DNA from: Fidelibacterota bacterium
GTDB lineage: Bacteria; Fidelibacterota; Marinisomatia; Marinisomatales; TCS55
Length of the DNA: 37,241 nucleotides
Assembly: GCA_016845785.1 (NCBI GenBank)
Contig: JAERSH010000085.1
Coordinates: 1 to 37,241 of the forward strand
Direction: 5' to 3'
The first letter of the stretch is position 1. Every line of letters starts with the position of its first letter. A program made the translations under genes and the position numbers. The notes beneath the pieces are model-generated. The model did not search any database. It was not told where the DNA came from and was given only the letters and a program-made list of their open reading frames with translations. Of the stretch, positions 27,505-34,877 are shown one piece after another.

Positions 27505-27589
27505 AAAATCTACGGGGGGGGGGGTAGTTAAACAACAAGAATTATAATGAAGTGTTTAAGAGCGGTGTGTTCATGTGTTTAAGAACTCA
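27505..27589. repeat. G-tract direct repeat, copy 2 (G11)
   Basis: Second copy of the repeat at 26130-26212, here with eleven G. It occupies the purH-serine hydrolase gap in the same position relative to the downstream ribosome binding site as copy 1, and keeps the minus-strand TATAAT. The first 50 bases are identical to copy 1 apart from the tract length. Confidence 0.9.
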
Positions 27590-27605
27590 ATAAACACGAA
27601 CACAC
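27565..27605. repeat. Inverted repeat GTGTTCATGTGTT family, after purH stop
   Basis: GTGTGTTCATGTGTTTA (27565-27581) faces TAAACACGAACACAC (27591-27605), a match apart from a 2-base indel, with a 9-base loop. On the minus strand it begins 12 bases after the purH stop. Its first arm is shared with G-tract copy 2. Confidence 0.8.
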
Positions 27606-27617
27606 TTTTAATCTTAT

Positions 27618-29171
27618 TTAATGCTTAAAACACCGCATGCCGGTAAAAAGCATGGCGATACCATACTCATCACAAGCGTCGATCACTTCTTGATCACGGA
27701 TGGAACCGCCGGGCTGCATCACCACTTTAATCTCCGAATCTTTGATGGCGTCAATGCTGTCTCGAAACGGGAAAAAAGCGTCAGAAGCCAATACACCACC
27801 CTTTACATTCTCACCACCCTTTCGCAATGCCATATGGACCGCATCGACGCGACTCACTTGTCCCGCACCCAAGCCTACAGTCGTATTATCTTTCGCGATC
27901 AATATACCATTTGATTTGGCATGGCGGAGCACTTTCCATGTGAATAATGCCGTTTCGATGTCCGCTTCCGAAGGTTGCACCTTCGTCACCGTTTTTAAGT
28001 GCCCAAGCGTTAATGTTTTGTTATCGGCGTCTTGAGCGAGAAGTCCGCCATCTACGTTTCGCACTTCAAGTTTTGGGGTTCGCTTGCTGAATTCACCAAT
28101 CTCTAATACGCGGAGATTCTTTTTCTTTTTAAAGATGTCTAGCGCTTCCGGTTCAAAACTTGGCGCTAATACAATTTCCACAAAGACGGATGTAATGGCC
28201 TCTGCCACATCTTTTGTACACGTACGATTGAAAGCAATAATGCCGCCGAATGCGGAAAGAGAATCGGCGTTAAATGCGCGATTATACACACCCAATAGAT
28301 TGTCACCGGTAGCCACACCGCAAGGATTGGCATGCTTCACCACCACGCAGGCGGGATCGTCAAATTCCCGAACGCAAGCTAGCGCGCCATCCGCATCCAT
28401 AATATTATTATATGAAAGTTGCTTCCCTTGATGGATGGTAGCATTCAAAATATTGGGTTCATTGTTGCCGGGAATTTTATATGAAGCTGCGGACTGGTGG
28501 GGGTTTTCGCCATAACGCATTTCTGAATGCTTTTCAAAGGTGATTGATAAATCATCCGAAAGATTGTCATCCTTCAAATAATTGTGGATGATGGTATCAT
28601 ATTGAGCCGTGTGGCCAAATGCTTTAGCCGAAAGTTTTTGTCGCGTATCAAATGAAATTTCACCGGACTTTAGTTCATCAGTTATGGTGCCATAATCAGC
28701 AGGATCTACCGCCACACAAACCCACCCAACGTTCTTGGCAGCAGAGCGGATCATGGTGGGCCCACCGATGTCTACATTTTCTAATGCAAGTGCCAGGTCG
28801 GAATCTTCTCGAGAAATGGTTTCTGAAAATGGATAGAGATTACAAATCACTAAATCAATCCATTGAATATTATTGGCATTTGCATCGTCGCTGTGCTTGT
28901 CCCGCAAGCCAAGAATACCCCCCTCCACCAATGGATTGATGGTTTTCACACGGCCATCCATGATTTCCGGGAATTTTGTATAATCACTTACATCGATGAC
29001 AGGAAGATCTGCATCTCGCAAGGCTTTGGCTGTGCCGCCGGTGGAGAGAATTTCCACACCAAGTTTATGTAAAGATTGGGCCAGTTCCACCACGCCTGTT
29101 TTATCAAAAACGGAAATGAGCGCGCGTTTAATTTTTATTGGCGTTTGGTTTATTTTCGGATTGTTTATCAT
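27618..29171 (-). CDS. purH: Bifunctional AICAR transformylase/IMP cyclohydrolase
   Basis: Catalyses the last two steps of IMP synthesis. The N-terminal MGS-like cyclohydrolase domain (ALISVFDKTGVVELAQSLHKLGVEILSTGGTAKAL, DGRVKTINP) is followed by the transformylase domain with MRYGENPHQSAA, KHANPCGVA, SAFGGIIAFN and GVLASDAFFPFRDSID; it ends in MLFTGMRCFKH. Length 517 is normal. It is transcribed after purN with a 69-base gap holding an inverted repeat. Confidence 0.97.
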   Translation of the reverse strand: MINNPKINQTPIKIKRALISVFDKTGVVELAQSLHKLGVEILSTGGTAKALRDADLPVIDVSDYTKFPEIMDGRVKTINPLVEGGILGLRDKHSDDANANNIQWIDLVICNLYPFSETISREDSDLALALENVDIGGPTMIRSAAKNVGWVCVAVDPADYGTITDELKSGEISFDTRQKLSAKAFGHTAQYDTIIHNYLKDDNLSDDLSITFEKHSEMRYGENPHQSAASYKIPGNNEPNILNATIHQGKQLSYNNIMDADGALACVREFDDPACVVVKHANPCGVATGDNLLGVYNRAFNADSLSAFGGIIAFNRTCTKDVAEAITSVFVEIVLAPSFEPEALDIFKKKKNLRVLEIGEFSKRTPKLEVRNVDGGLLAQDADNKTLTLGHLKTVTKVQPSEADIETALFTWKVLRHAKSNGILIAKDNTTVGLGAGQVSRVDAVHMALRKGGENVKGGVLASDAFFPFRDSIDAIKDSEIKVVMQPGGSIRDQEVIDACDEYGIAMLFTGMRCFKH

Positions 29172-29191
29172 AATAAAATAAGCGTATGAGC

Positions 29192-29236
29192 GTTCATGTG
29201 TTCGCTTGTCAGTTCTGGTTTATTAACAACATGAAC
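29192..29236. repeat. Inverted repeat GTGTTCATGTGTT family, after purN stop
   Basis: GTTCATGTGTT (29192-29202) faces AACAACATGAAC (29225-29236), matching apart from one extra base, with a 22-base loop. On the minus strand it starts 4 bases after the purN stop and fills much of the purN-purH gap. Confidence 0.75.
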
Positions 29237-29240
29237 ACCT

Positions 29241-29849
29241 TTACACGTGAGCCCCTTGAATCAACTTGATTGATTCAATGAAAGCCAAACCTTCTAATTG
29301 TTGTACTTTTGTTTTCAGTGAATCCACTGTGTCATCAGGGCTCACTTTACATTTTTTCTGGATAAGAATCGGCCCACCGTCTACTTCATCCGTGACGAAA
29401 TGAATTGTGCAGCCCGTTTCCTTCTCCCCATTTTTTAAAACTTCTTCATGGACGTTGGCGTCCATCCCGCCGGCGTATTTCGGCAAAAGTGATGGGTGGA
29501 CGTTTAAGAGTTTGTCCTGCCAATCTTGACAAAATTCCGCAGACAAAATTCGCATGAAGCCGATGAGTAAAACCAAATCCACACCACGTTCATTTAAAAC
29601 TGCCGTCATTTCAGCATCAAATTCTTGCCTGGATTTTCCTTTGTGAGAAATAAACACGGCTGGCACATTGTGATTTTCTGCGCGCTCTAAAATGTAAGCA
29701 TTTTTCCGATTGGAGATGACCACCGATACATCCGCATTCAGTTCACCGGAAGCGATGGCATCTAAAATGACTTGTAAATCGGTGCCATTTGTTGATCCAA
29801 TTACGCCAAGCTTTATTGTATTCGGGTGCTCATGTGTTAACGTTGACAC
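29241..29849 (-). CDS. purN: Phosphoribosylglycinamide formyltransferase
   Basis: Formylates GAR using 10-formyl-THF. The catalytic residues are in LNVHPSLLPKYAGG (Asn, His) and DEVDGGPI (Asp), and GFMRILS is the folate-binding segment. The 202-residue length includes an N-terminal extension MSTLTHEHPNT before the first strand IKLGVIGSTNG. The start codon is GTG 29849, and it lies inside the inverted repeat at 29825-29858, so that repeat encodes the extension. purD ends 9 bases upstream. Confidence 0.95.
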   Translation of the reverse strand: MSTLTHEHPNTIKLGVIGSTNGTDLQVILDAIASGELNADVSVVISNRKNAYILERAENHNVPAVFISHKGKSRQEFDAEMTAVLNERGVDLVLLIGFMRILSAEFCQDWQDKLLNVHPSLLPKYAGGMDANVHEEVLKNGEKETGCTIHFVTDEVDGGPILIQKKCKVSPDDTVDSLKTKVQQLEGLAFIESIKLIQGAHV

Positions 29850-29858
29850 ATGAACACC
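29825..29858. repeat. Inverted repeat GTGTTCATGTGTT family at purD-purN junction
   Basis: GGTGCTCATGTGT (29825-29837) and ACACATGAACACC (29846-29858) pair with one mismatch around an 8-base loop. The hairpin directly abuts the purD stop (29859) and contains the purN GTG start, so in RNA it could hide the purN initiation codon. Confidence 0.85.
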
Positions 29859-31178
29859 TTAACACTTGGAACGCAACGCGCCCATATGATCAACACGCTT
29901 TTGAATCACCGCATCCGTGCCTATATCTTTCCGATGAAAAAGTGGTCCGGTTATAGATGATACTTCTTTTTCTGCTATGGCTTCTGCTTCAGAAATGGAA
30001 TCCGCCAAACCAATAACAGCTACAGTGCGGCTCCCTGCTTCTACCAATTGTCCATTTTGAATATCCACGGATGCATAAAAAAGTCCGTCCGGATTTGACG
30101 TGCCAGACACATCAATGTGCTCACCTTTTACGGGACTGTCGGGATATCCTTCCGGCACAGTGTATTTGCAGACTGTCGCCTTGTTGGCGAATTGTACATC
30201 AATTTGATCCAATGTGCCATCGGCGATTGCATTACAAATATCAATGAAGTCGGATTCTAAAAGAGAGAGCACATTCATAGCTTCCGGATCGCCAAAACGA
30301 GCGTTGTATTCGATGAGCTTTACCCCGTTAGCCGTGGCCATAAATCCACCGTAGAGCACACCCTTGTAACCTTCACCAAATTTATCTTTTAATGCTTTGG
30401 CTGTGGCAATATTAATCGCATGAGCTTCGGCAATATCGTTATCATTTAAAAATGGAAGCGAATGATTTGCATCTGAATATGTCCCCATGCCACCCGTGTT
30501 TGGACCCGTGTCTCCTTCATAAGCTCTTTTATGGTCCTGAACAGCTGGCATGTGTTTTAGATTGTCTCCATCGCAAAAACTCATGAGCGAAAATTCTTCA
30601 CCAACAAATTTTTCTTCGATGACAAATTCACCGTCGCTATCCACCAATTCTTGGCAATAGGCTATTGCTTCTTCATGGGAATGCAAATGATCTCCCGCCA
30701 CTTTCACGCCCTTGCCGCCCATGAGTCCATCGTACTTTACCACGTAGTTTTCGCCCAACTCATTTAAGAAGTCGGCAACACCATTCATAACGTTAAATGT
30801 CTGATATTTGGGGCCACCGGGGATGTTATACGATTTCAACAAATCTCGCGTGAATGCTTTGGATGTTTCTAATTGGGCTAAATCTTTTTTAGGTCCGACG
30901 ACCTTGATTCCCGCTTCCCATAAGGCATCTGCCACACCGTTTGCCAATGGGTTTTCCGGTCCAATGATGGCCAGCGTTGCGCCTGTTTCTTTGGCATAGC
31001 TCACCACAAAAGCAGGGTCGTTGAAATTGCCCACAGCAAGCTCATCACAGAGTTCTGCAATACCAGGATTCATATTGGACGCGAGACAAAAAATTTCTTT
31101 TTCTTGGGGTGAACGATCAAGGGCCCGGACGATGGCATGCTCCCGAGCGCCTGAACCGATGACTAATATTTTATTCAT
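29859..31178 (-). CDS. purD: Phosphoribosylamine-glycine ligase
   Basis: ATP-grasp enzyme joining phosphoribosylamine and glycine to give GAR. N-terminus MNKILVIGSGAREHAIVRAL is typical, followed by IGPENPLANGVADALW, YVVKYDGLMGGKGVKVA, DHKRAYEGDTGPNTGGMGTYSDA and LIEYNARFGDPEAMNVL, the metal-binding segment. Length 439 is close to the usual ~430. The 42-base gap before it carries one arm of the ACCACGAAGG repeat. purN follows. Confidence 0.97.
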   Translation of the reverse strand: MNKILVIGSGAREHAIVRALDRSPQEKEIFCLASNMNPGIAELCDELAVGNFNDPAFVVSYAKETGATLAIIGPENPLANGVADALWEAGIKVVGPKKDLAQLETSKAFTRDLLKSYNIPGGPKYQTFNVMNGVADFLNELGENYVVKYDGLMGGKGVKVAGDHLHSHEEAIAYCQELVDSDGEFVIEEKFVGEEFSLMSFCDGDNLKHMPAVQDHKRAYEGDTGPNTGGMGTYSDANHSLPFLNDNDIAEAHAINIATAKALKDKFGEGYKGVLYGGFMATANGVKLIEYNARFGDPEAMNVLSLLESDFIDICNAIADGTLDQIDVQFANKATVCKYTVPEGYPDSPVKGEHIDVSGTSNPDGLFYASVDIQNGQLVEAGSRTVAVIGLADSISEAEAIAEKEVSSITGPLFHRKDIGTDAVIQKRVDHMGALRSKC

Positions 31179-31188
31179 GGTTTTCTAC

Positions 31189-31213
31189 TACCACGAAGGC
31201 ACGAAGACACGGA
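31189..31213. repeat. Single arm of the ACCACGAAGGCACGAAG dispersed repeat
   Basis: ACCACGAAGGCACGAAGAC with a following ACGGAG lies in the gap between the DUF6090-like gene and purD. The same motif begins the inverted pair at 37128-37196. A degenerate opposite arm (CTCTCTGCGTCTCCGTGG, 31920-31937) lies beyond the DUF6090-like gene, so that gene is bracketed by two facing arms. Confidence 0.8.
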
Positions 31214-31220
31214 GATGATT

Positions 31221-31904
31221 TTAGTTTTCATTTTGGACTTCTGACATATGGGTTTGTGTTTCAACAAGCATTTCTTTAAAAACCCCCACCCGCTTACTTC
31301 TACCGCCTTGCATACTGCGCATATTTTTTAAATGAACGAAAACAACAGGGTCGTCTTTAGTTAAATTTAATAACTCTAAAAAATTCCTATAAAACGATAA
31401 TCTTTTAAGATGATCAGAGTATTTGTTTGTAAAATATTTTTCTAACAAATCACGCCACTCGCCTTCTTTTTTTTGTAAATCGTATATATTATTTACAAAT
31501 TTATATACGCGACCAAATTTATTGACGGTTTCCAAATCGATCAGATTAAGTTTTCCATCGTTTTTCAATGTTTCATACATGGTAAAATCGGGTCTAAATG
31601 AATTATCAATTACAAAGGAAATATCTTGAGTATATGCCCTTTTGTCTTGAACGGTATCAAAGTCAATCGATTCCCAATTGTTGAGTAAGTGGTCGTGCCT
31701 TAGAATCTGTTTTTCATAAAATATTTTTCTTTCTTCCACATAGTCTATTAACTCTGAAACCTGGTTTTCTAAAAGACGATAAACCGCTTGCCGCTGTGCA
31801 TCCAAATCGGCTTCTTTATTGTTGTTGTCAATCCACAATGATGCAGAGATACCAAGCAGAACGGCGAGAAATTCAATGCCGCCACGGGCCAGTATATTTT
31901 TCAT
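31221..31904 (-). CDS. Membrane-anchored protein resembling DUF6090-type proteins
   Basis: 227 residues. One N-terminal membrane segment (FLAVLLGISASLWID, residues 12-26) is followed by a long, charged, mostly helical region (NKEADLDAQRQAVYRLLENQVSELIDYVEERKIFYEKQIL). The arrangement of a hydrophobic helix ending in an Asn/Asp-rich stretch and then a soluble helical domain resembles DUF6090-type proteins of Bacteroidetes; I am only moderately sure. ATG 31904 overlaps the stop of the 71-residue gene (ATGA). Function unknown. Confidence 0.75.
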   Translation of the reverse strand: MKNILARGGIEFLAVLLGISASLWIDNNNKEADLDAQRQAVYRLLENQVSELIDYVEERKIFYEKQILRHDHLLNNWESIDFDTVQDKRAYTQDISFVIDNSFRPDFTMYETLKNDGKLNLIDLETVNKFGRVYKFVNNIYDLQKKEGEWRDLLEKYFTNKYSDHLKRLSFYRNFLELLNLTKDDPVVFVHLKNMRSMQGGRSKRVGVFKEMLVETQTHMSEVQNEN

Positions 31905-32116
31905 TTATTATTCTCCCCGCTCTCTGCGTCTCCGTGGCTATTACCGCTTTCTTCATTAAAAATATTAGGAAAAACGTGGCCAAAGGCAGCACCGAAGGCA
32001 ATCCCCAAAGCAATGCCCACACCCACGTTTCCAAAGGCCGCTCCAAGGGCAACGCCAAAGACCAGTCCTATAGCAATACTATTTTCTAGCTTCTTTTCGT
32101 TTTTATTTTTACTCAT
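31901..32116 (-). CDS. Small glycine-zipper membrane protein
   Basis: 71 residues: a lysine-rich start, one or two hydrophobic helices built from alternating Gly/Ala (GLVFGVALGAAFGNVGVGIALGIAFGAAFGHVF), then an acidic tail. Glycine-zipper spacing suggests oligomerising transmembrane helices. The stop overlaps the next start (ATGA), so it is probably coupled to the DUF6090-like gene. No function can be named. The tail codons coincide with a degenerate repeat arm at 31920-31937. Confidence 0.7.
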   Translation of the reverse strand: MSKNKNEKKLENSIAIGLVFGVALGAAFGNVGVGIALGIAFGAAFGHVFPNIFNEESGNSHGDAESGENNK

Positions 32117-32124
32117 AATTTTTT

Positions 32125-32185
32125 TAACGCAAGGGCGCCATTCCTACACGTCGTTTCGGCAGACAAGCAGTGCCGCAAAGCGTTA
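32125..32185. repeat. Degenerate AACGC-type inverted repeat after the toxin gene
   Basis: TTAACGCAAGGGCGCC begins at 32124 and GCCGCAAAGCGTTA ends at 32185; the outermost bases (TAACGC, GCGTTA) pair. It looks like a decayed copy of the AACGCAAAGGCGCAGAG family and starts directly after the toxin stop on the minus strand. Confidence 0.5.
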
Positions 32186-32186
32186 T

Positions 32187-32447
32187 TTACTTTTTGTAAA
32201 TAGACCCACGAGAACCAACACGCAAAACTTGAACGGTAATGATCTTTTTTAAAACCGAGTAAATCGCTCGATATTGGCCAATACGCAATCTGCGATAATT
32301 CTGAAATTCACCTTTGAGCGGCTTTCCCAATAATGGATCTTCTGCCAATTCGTTCACTTTTTTCAGAATCGGCTTTACTTTTTTTTTATCAATTTTATTA
32401 AGGTCTTTTAACGCCCTTGAATCCCATTTGATTTTATAAGAGACCAT
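32187..32447 (-). CDS. RelE/ParE-family toxin
   Basis: 86 residues with the RelE fold: YKIKWDSRALKDLNKIDKKKVKPILKKVNELAEDPLLGKPLKG, then the family strand motif YRRLRIGQYRAIYSVLKKIITVQVLRVGSRGSIY. The Arg residues in RRLRIGQYR and RVGSR fit a ribosome-dependent RNase of the RelE group. The gene's start overlaps the antitoxin stop by 14 bases; antitoxin first, toxin second is the usual order. Confidence 0.9.
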   Translation of the reverse strand: MVSYKIKWDSRALKDLNKIDKKKVKPILKKVNELAEDPLLGKPLKGEFQNYRRLRIGQYRAIYSVLKKIITVQVLRVGSRGSIYKK

Positions 32448-32652
32448 ATTCCTTTAGCACATCTTCATGGTCTATAAGTTCTTTGTTGGGGTCTTCGTCC
32501 CTTGTTTTTGCAATAATACCGTCATAGTTATCTAAGTAGAATTCCAGGGACTGTTTGATTAAGGCACTTTTTGTTTTGTGAAGATCGCGGGACAAAGTTT
32601 CTACTTCATCTAAAAAATCTTCTTCTACTTTAAAGCTGACTGTTTTTAACAT
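32434..32652 (-). CDS. Ribbon-helix-helix (CopG-like) antitoxin
   Basis: 72 residues. TVSFKVEEDFLDEVETLSRDLHKTKSALIKQSLEFYL is a ribbon-helix-helix DNA-binding domain, and the acidic tail (IIAKTRDEDPNKELIDHEDVLKEYGLL) is the probable toxin-wrapping region. It should neutralise the toxin and repress its own promoter; the promoter likely lies in 32653-32700, near the near-palindrome TATTACCGGTAATA at 32686-32699, which could be its operator. Confidence 0.85.
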   Translation of the reverse strand: MLKTVSFKVEEDFLDEVETLSRDLHKTKSALIKQSLEFYLDNYDGIIAKTRDEDPNKELIDHEDVLKEYGLL

Positions 32653-32685
32653 ATTTTTACCACATTTTCTTTGGTGTAATGTAGG

Positions 32686-32699
32686 GTATTACCGGTAAT
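32686..32699. promoter_or_regulatory. Palindrome upstream of the antitoxin, candidate operator
   Basis: TATTACCGGTAATA is a perfect 14-bp palindrome 34 bases upstream of the antitoxin ATG. Ribbon-helix-helix antitoxins usually bind such sites in their own promoter. The operator role is inferred from position. Confidence 0.55.
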
Positions 32700-32737
32700 A
32701 CTTTCAAGAAAAAGTGTTTACGTATTCGAATTTCAAC

Positions 32738-32769
32738 GTGTTCACGTGAGCACTCAAACACATAGACAC
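32738..32769. repeat. Inverted repeat GTGTTCATGTGTT family, after methyltransferase stop
   Basis: GTGTTCACGTG (32738-32748) faces CACATAGACAC (32759-32769); the three mismatches are all transitions, and some would allow G-U pairs in RNA. On the minus strand it starts 7 bases after the stop of the methyltransferase-like gene. Confidence 0.6.
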
Positions 32770-32776
32770 ATTGAAT

Positions 32777-33244
32777 TTATATCCACCGCCGGACTTTATT
32801 TTTGTAGTCCAAATATTCATCCCCGAATTTTTCTTCCAAATAGGCTTCTTCTTTTTTGATGGCGATGTGGTAAAGTGTTATGGCTGCCGGGATGAAACTC
32901 AACAAGACCCACAAATTATCAAAAAATATTCCCAAACCGATTGGGAAAAGGTTAAACCCTAAATAAATAGGATTACGAGACCTTCCATAAATACCGGTAG
33001 TGATTATGTTTTTTGTGGACCGCCACGGTTCAATATTTGTCTCAGCCATTTTGAAAACTCTAATGACATAAATCAAAAAGACGATTCCAATAATTACCAG
33101 ACCCAATCCCCAGTATTGATGGTCAAAAGGAATACCCATATCCGTGGGATAATATTTTTGCAGGACGCCGCCCAATACCATCCAAAGGACATAGATCAAG
33201 GGTGGGGGAAATTTTACACCAGGACCTTTTTTATCTTCATTCAT
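32777..33244 (-). CDS. Isoprenylcysteine carboxyl methyltransferase (ICMT/PEMT)-family membrane protein
   Basis: 155 residues with about four membrane segments (LIYVLWMVLGGVLQ, YWGLGLVIIGIVFLIYVIRV, FNLFPIGLGIFFDNLWVLLSF, and a final one). The family signature is TTGIYGRSRNPIYLGF near residue 85, and EEAYLEEKFGDEYLDYKNKVRRWI is the conserved C-terminal AdoMet-site helix and tail. Bacterial members methylate small or lipid substrates; the substrate here is unknown. It lies between purF and the toxin-antitoxin pair and has no evident link to purines. Confidence 0.9.
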   Translation of the reverse strand: MNEDKKGPGVKFPPPLIYVLWMVLGGVLQKYYPTDMGIPFDHQYWGLGLVIIGIVFLIYVIRVFKMAETNIEPWRSTKNIITTGIYGRSRNPIYLGFNLFPIGLGIFFDNLWVLLSFIPAAITLYHIAIKKEEAYLEEKFGDEYLDYKNKVRRWI

Positions 33245-33250
33245 AATTTT

Positions 33251-33320
33251 TTAACGCAAAGGCGCAGAGTCGCAAAGTTTCTAAATAAATTTTCTCTGCG
33301 TCTTCGCGTCTTTGCGTTAA
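33251..33320. repeat. AACGCAAAGGCGCAGAG inverted repeat between purF and the methyltransferase gene
   Basis: TTAACGCAAAGGCGCAGAG at 33251-33269, with CGCAAAG after it, faces TCTCTGCGTCTTCGCG and TCTTTGCGTTAA at about 33293-33320. The second arm contains the purF stop codon (33317-33319), so the repeat has supplied the last codon of purF. Confidence 0.85.
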
Positions 33321-34795
33321 TTACTTCCATTCCGGTCATTCACACGCATGGCTTCCATTTCGGCGATCTTCGCTTCATCAATATCTTTCGCCACGTAGTT
33401 TCCATCCAGACAGGCCATACAGGGCGTATCAATGTGGTGATCCCCTTTCCGCGTCACCGCTTCAACCAAGTCATCAATGGTTTGATAGAGTAAAGCATCC
33501 ACTTCTAAATATTTTTCAATCTCGTCTTCGTCCATGTTTCCGGCGATGAGCTCACCTTTGGTGGGCATATCCACCCCATAAAAACAGGGGGATTTCACCG
33601 GTGGACAGGCCACTGTAAAATACACTTCTTTGGCACCGAAGTCCTTCAGCATGCGGACGATTTCACGGCTGGTATTTCCGCGGACGATGCTGTCATCCAT
33701 GATCATCACTTTCTTATCACGAATCTCTAATTCCTGAGGCACCAATTTATATTTCACGGATTTCTTCCGTTCCGCTTGTCCCGGCATAATGAAGGTTCGC
33801 CCAATGAAAGTGTTTTTATACAATCCTTCGGAATAACGAACACCCAATTCATGGGCAAAGGATAGGGCCGAAGTGTTTGCCGTGCTGGGGGCAGGGATGA
33901 CAATGTCCGGCGTTTTGTCAGGATATTTTTTCTTCCACGCTTCTGCCAGATTTTGCCCCATCCGCAGGCGGGAGCGATATACGCTCACATCATTCAGCGT
34001 GGCATCGGGACGGGCAAAATAGACGTACTCAAAAATGCAGGGGTTGAATGTTTTTTTCACCAAGCGCTTGCTGAACACCTTTCCTGCTTCATCCACATAA
34101 ATGAGTTCGCCGGGAAGGACAGTTCCTTTCGGTTCATATCCCAATGCATAGAACATGGTGTTCTCCGATGCGAAAATATAATCCTTGCCGCCATTTCCAT
34201 TGTCGCGCTCACCTTTCACCAATGGGCGAATTCCCTGGGGATCACGAAAAACAACAAGTCCTTTTCCTATCACAATGCTCACCACAGAATAGGCGCCCTT
34301 CACATGCTTGAAAATTTTTGTAACCGCATTACACAATAGATAGAAAAACTCTTCACTGTCTTCAGGTGGATTGTTGGTATGAAGCAGATCGGCAAAATAA
34401 TGAAGCAACACTTCCGAGTCGGATGTGGTATTTAAATATCGGCTGTCTTTTTTGGTAATCTCTTCTGCCATTTCATTATAATTGGTGAGATTGCCGTTAT
34501 GGGCCAAAGCGATGCCGTAAGGGACGGATGTCCAAAATGGTTGCACTTCTCCATGACTAAATCCACCGTGTGTGGGATACCGATTGTGAGAAATGCCGAT
34601 GTTGCCGGACAGCAACTTCATATTATCGGTGTTGAAAATTTCTTTCGCAAGTCCCATGCCTTTTTCTTTATGCATGCGGTCGTCGTAAGTCATGATACCC
34701 GCAGCGTCCTGCCCGCGGTGCTGCAAATGGATGATGCTGTCGTAGAGCTCCGCCGCGACAGGTTTATGGGAATATATACCGGCTATACCGCACAT
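33317..34795 (-). CDS. purF: Amidophosphoribosyltransferase
   Basis: Commits PRPP to purine synthesis using glutamine. After Met removal, Cys2 is the Ntn nucleophile (MCGIAGIYSHKPVA), with HRGQDAAGI and HNGNLTN in the glutaminase domain. The PRPP loop is MIMDDSIVRGNTSREIV. The Cys-rich segments (ACPPVKSPCFYGVDMP, PCMACLDGNY) resemble the Fe-S-containing type, but no long propeptide precedes Cys2. Length 492 is normal. The 82-base gap to purB holds an inverted repeat. Confidence 0.97.
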   Translation of the reverse strand: MCGIAGIYSHKPVAAELYDSIIHLQHRGQDAAGIMTYDDRMHKEKGMGLAKEIFNTDNMKLLSGNIGISHNRYPTHGGFSHGEVQPFWTSVPYGIALAHNGNLTNYNEMAEEITKKDSRYLNTTSDSEVLLHYFADLLHTNNPPEDSEEFFYLLCNAVTKIFKHVKGAYSVVSIVIGKGLVVFRDPQGIRPLVKGERDNGNGGKDYIFASENTMFYALGYEPKGTVLPGELIYVDEAGKVFSKRLVKKTFNPCIFEYVYFARPDATLNDVSVYRSRLRMGQNLAEAWKKKYPDKTPDIVIPAPSTANTSALSFAHELGVRYSEGLYKNTFIGRTFIMPGQAERKKSVKYKLVPQELEIRDKKVMIMDDSIVRGNTSREIVRMLKDFGAKEVYFTVACPPVKSPCFYGVDMPTKGELIAGNMDEDEIEKYLEVDALLYQTIDDLVEAVTRKGDHHIDTPCMACLDGNYVAKDIDEAKIAEMEAMRVNDRNGSN

Positions 34796-34830
34796 AATTT
34801 TTTGAAGTATTGGCGTGTTGGCGTGTCCAG

Positions 34831-34862
34831 GTGTTCACGTGAAAACGTTAATACTTGAACAC
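34831..34862. repeat. Inverted repeat GTGTTCATGTGTT family, after purB stop
   Basis: GTGTTCACGT (34831-34840) faces ACTTGAACAC (34853-34862) with one mismatch and a 12-base loop. On the minus strand it begins 15 bases after the purB stop and precedes purF. Confidence 0.75.
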
Positions 34863-34877
34863 ATTGGCACATTTTTA

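Noticed and set aside
26130-27589. The serine hydrolase gene as a transposon flanked by long direct repeats
   Set aside because: No transposase or terminal inverted repeats; the copies sit in the same place relative to two different genes, so duplicated leader sequence is a simpler reading.
28084-28431. Plus-strand open frames inside purH
   Set aside because: Antisense to a complete, conserved purH; Ser/Thr-rich low-information translation.
26190-29858. CRISPR array from the recurring GTGTTCATGTG units
   Set aside because: Copies are inverted, spaced by whole genes and variable; no regular spacers and no cas genes.
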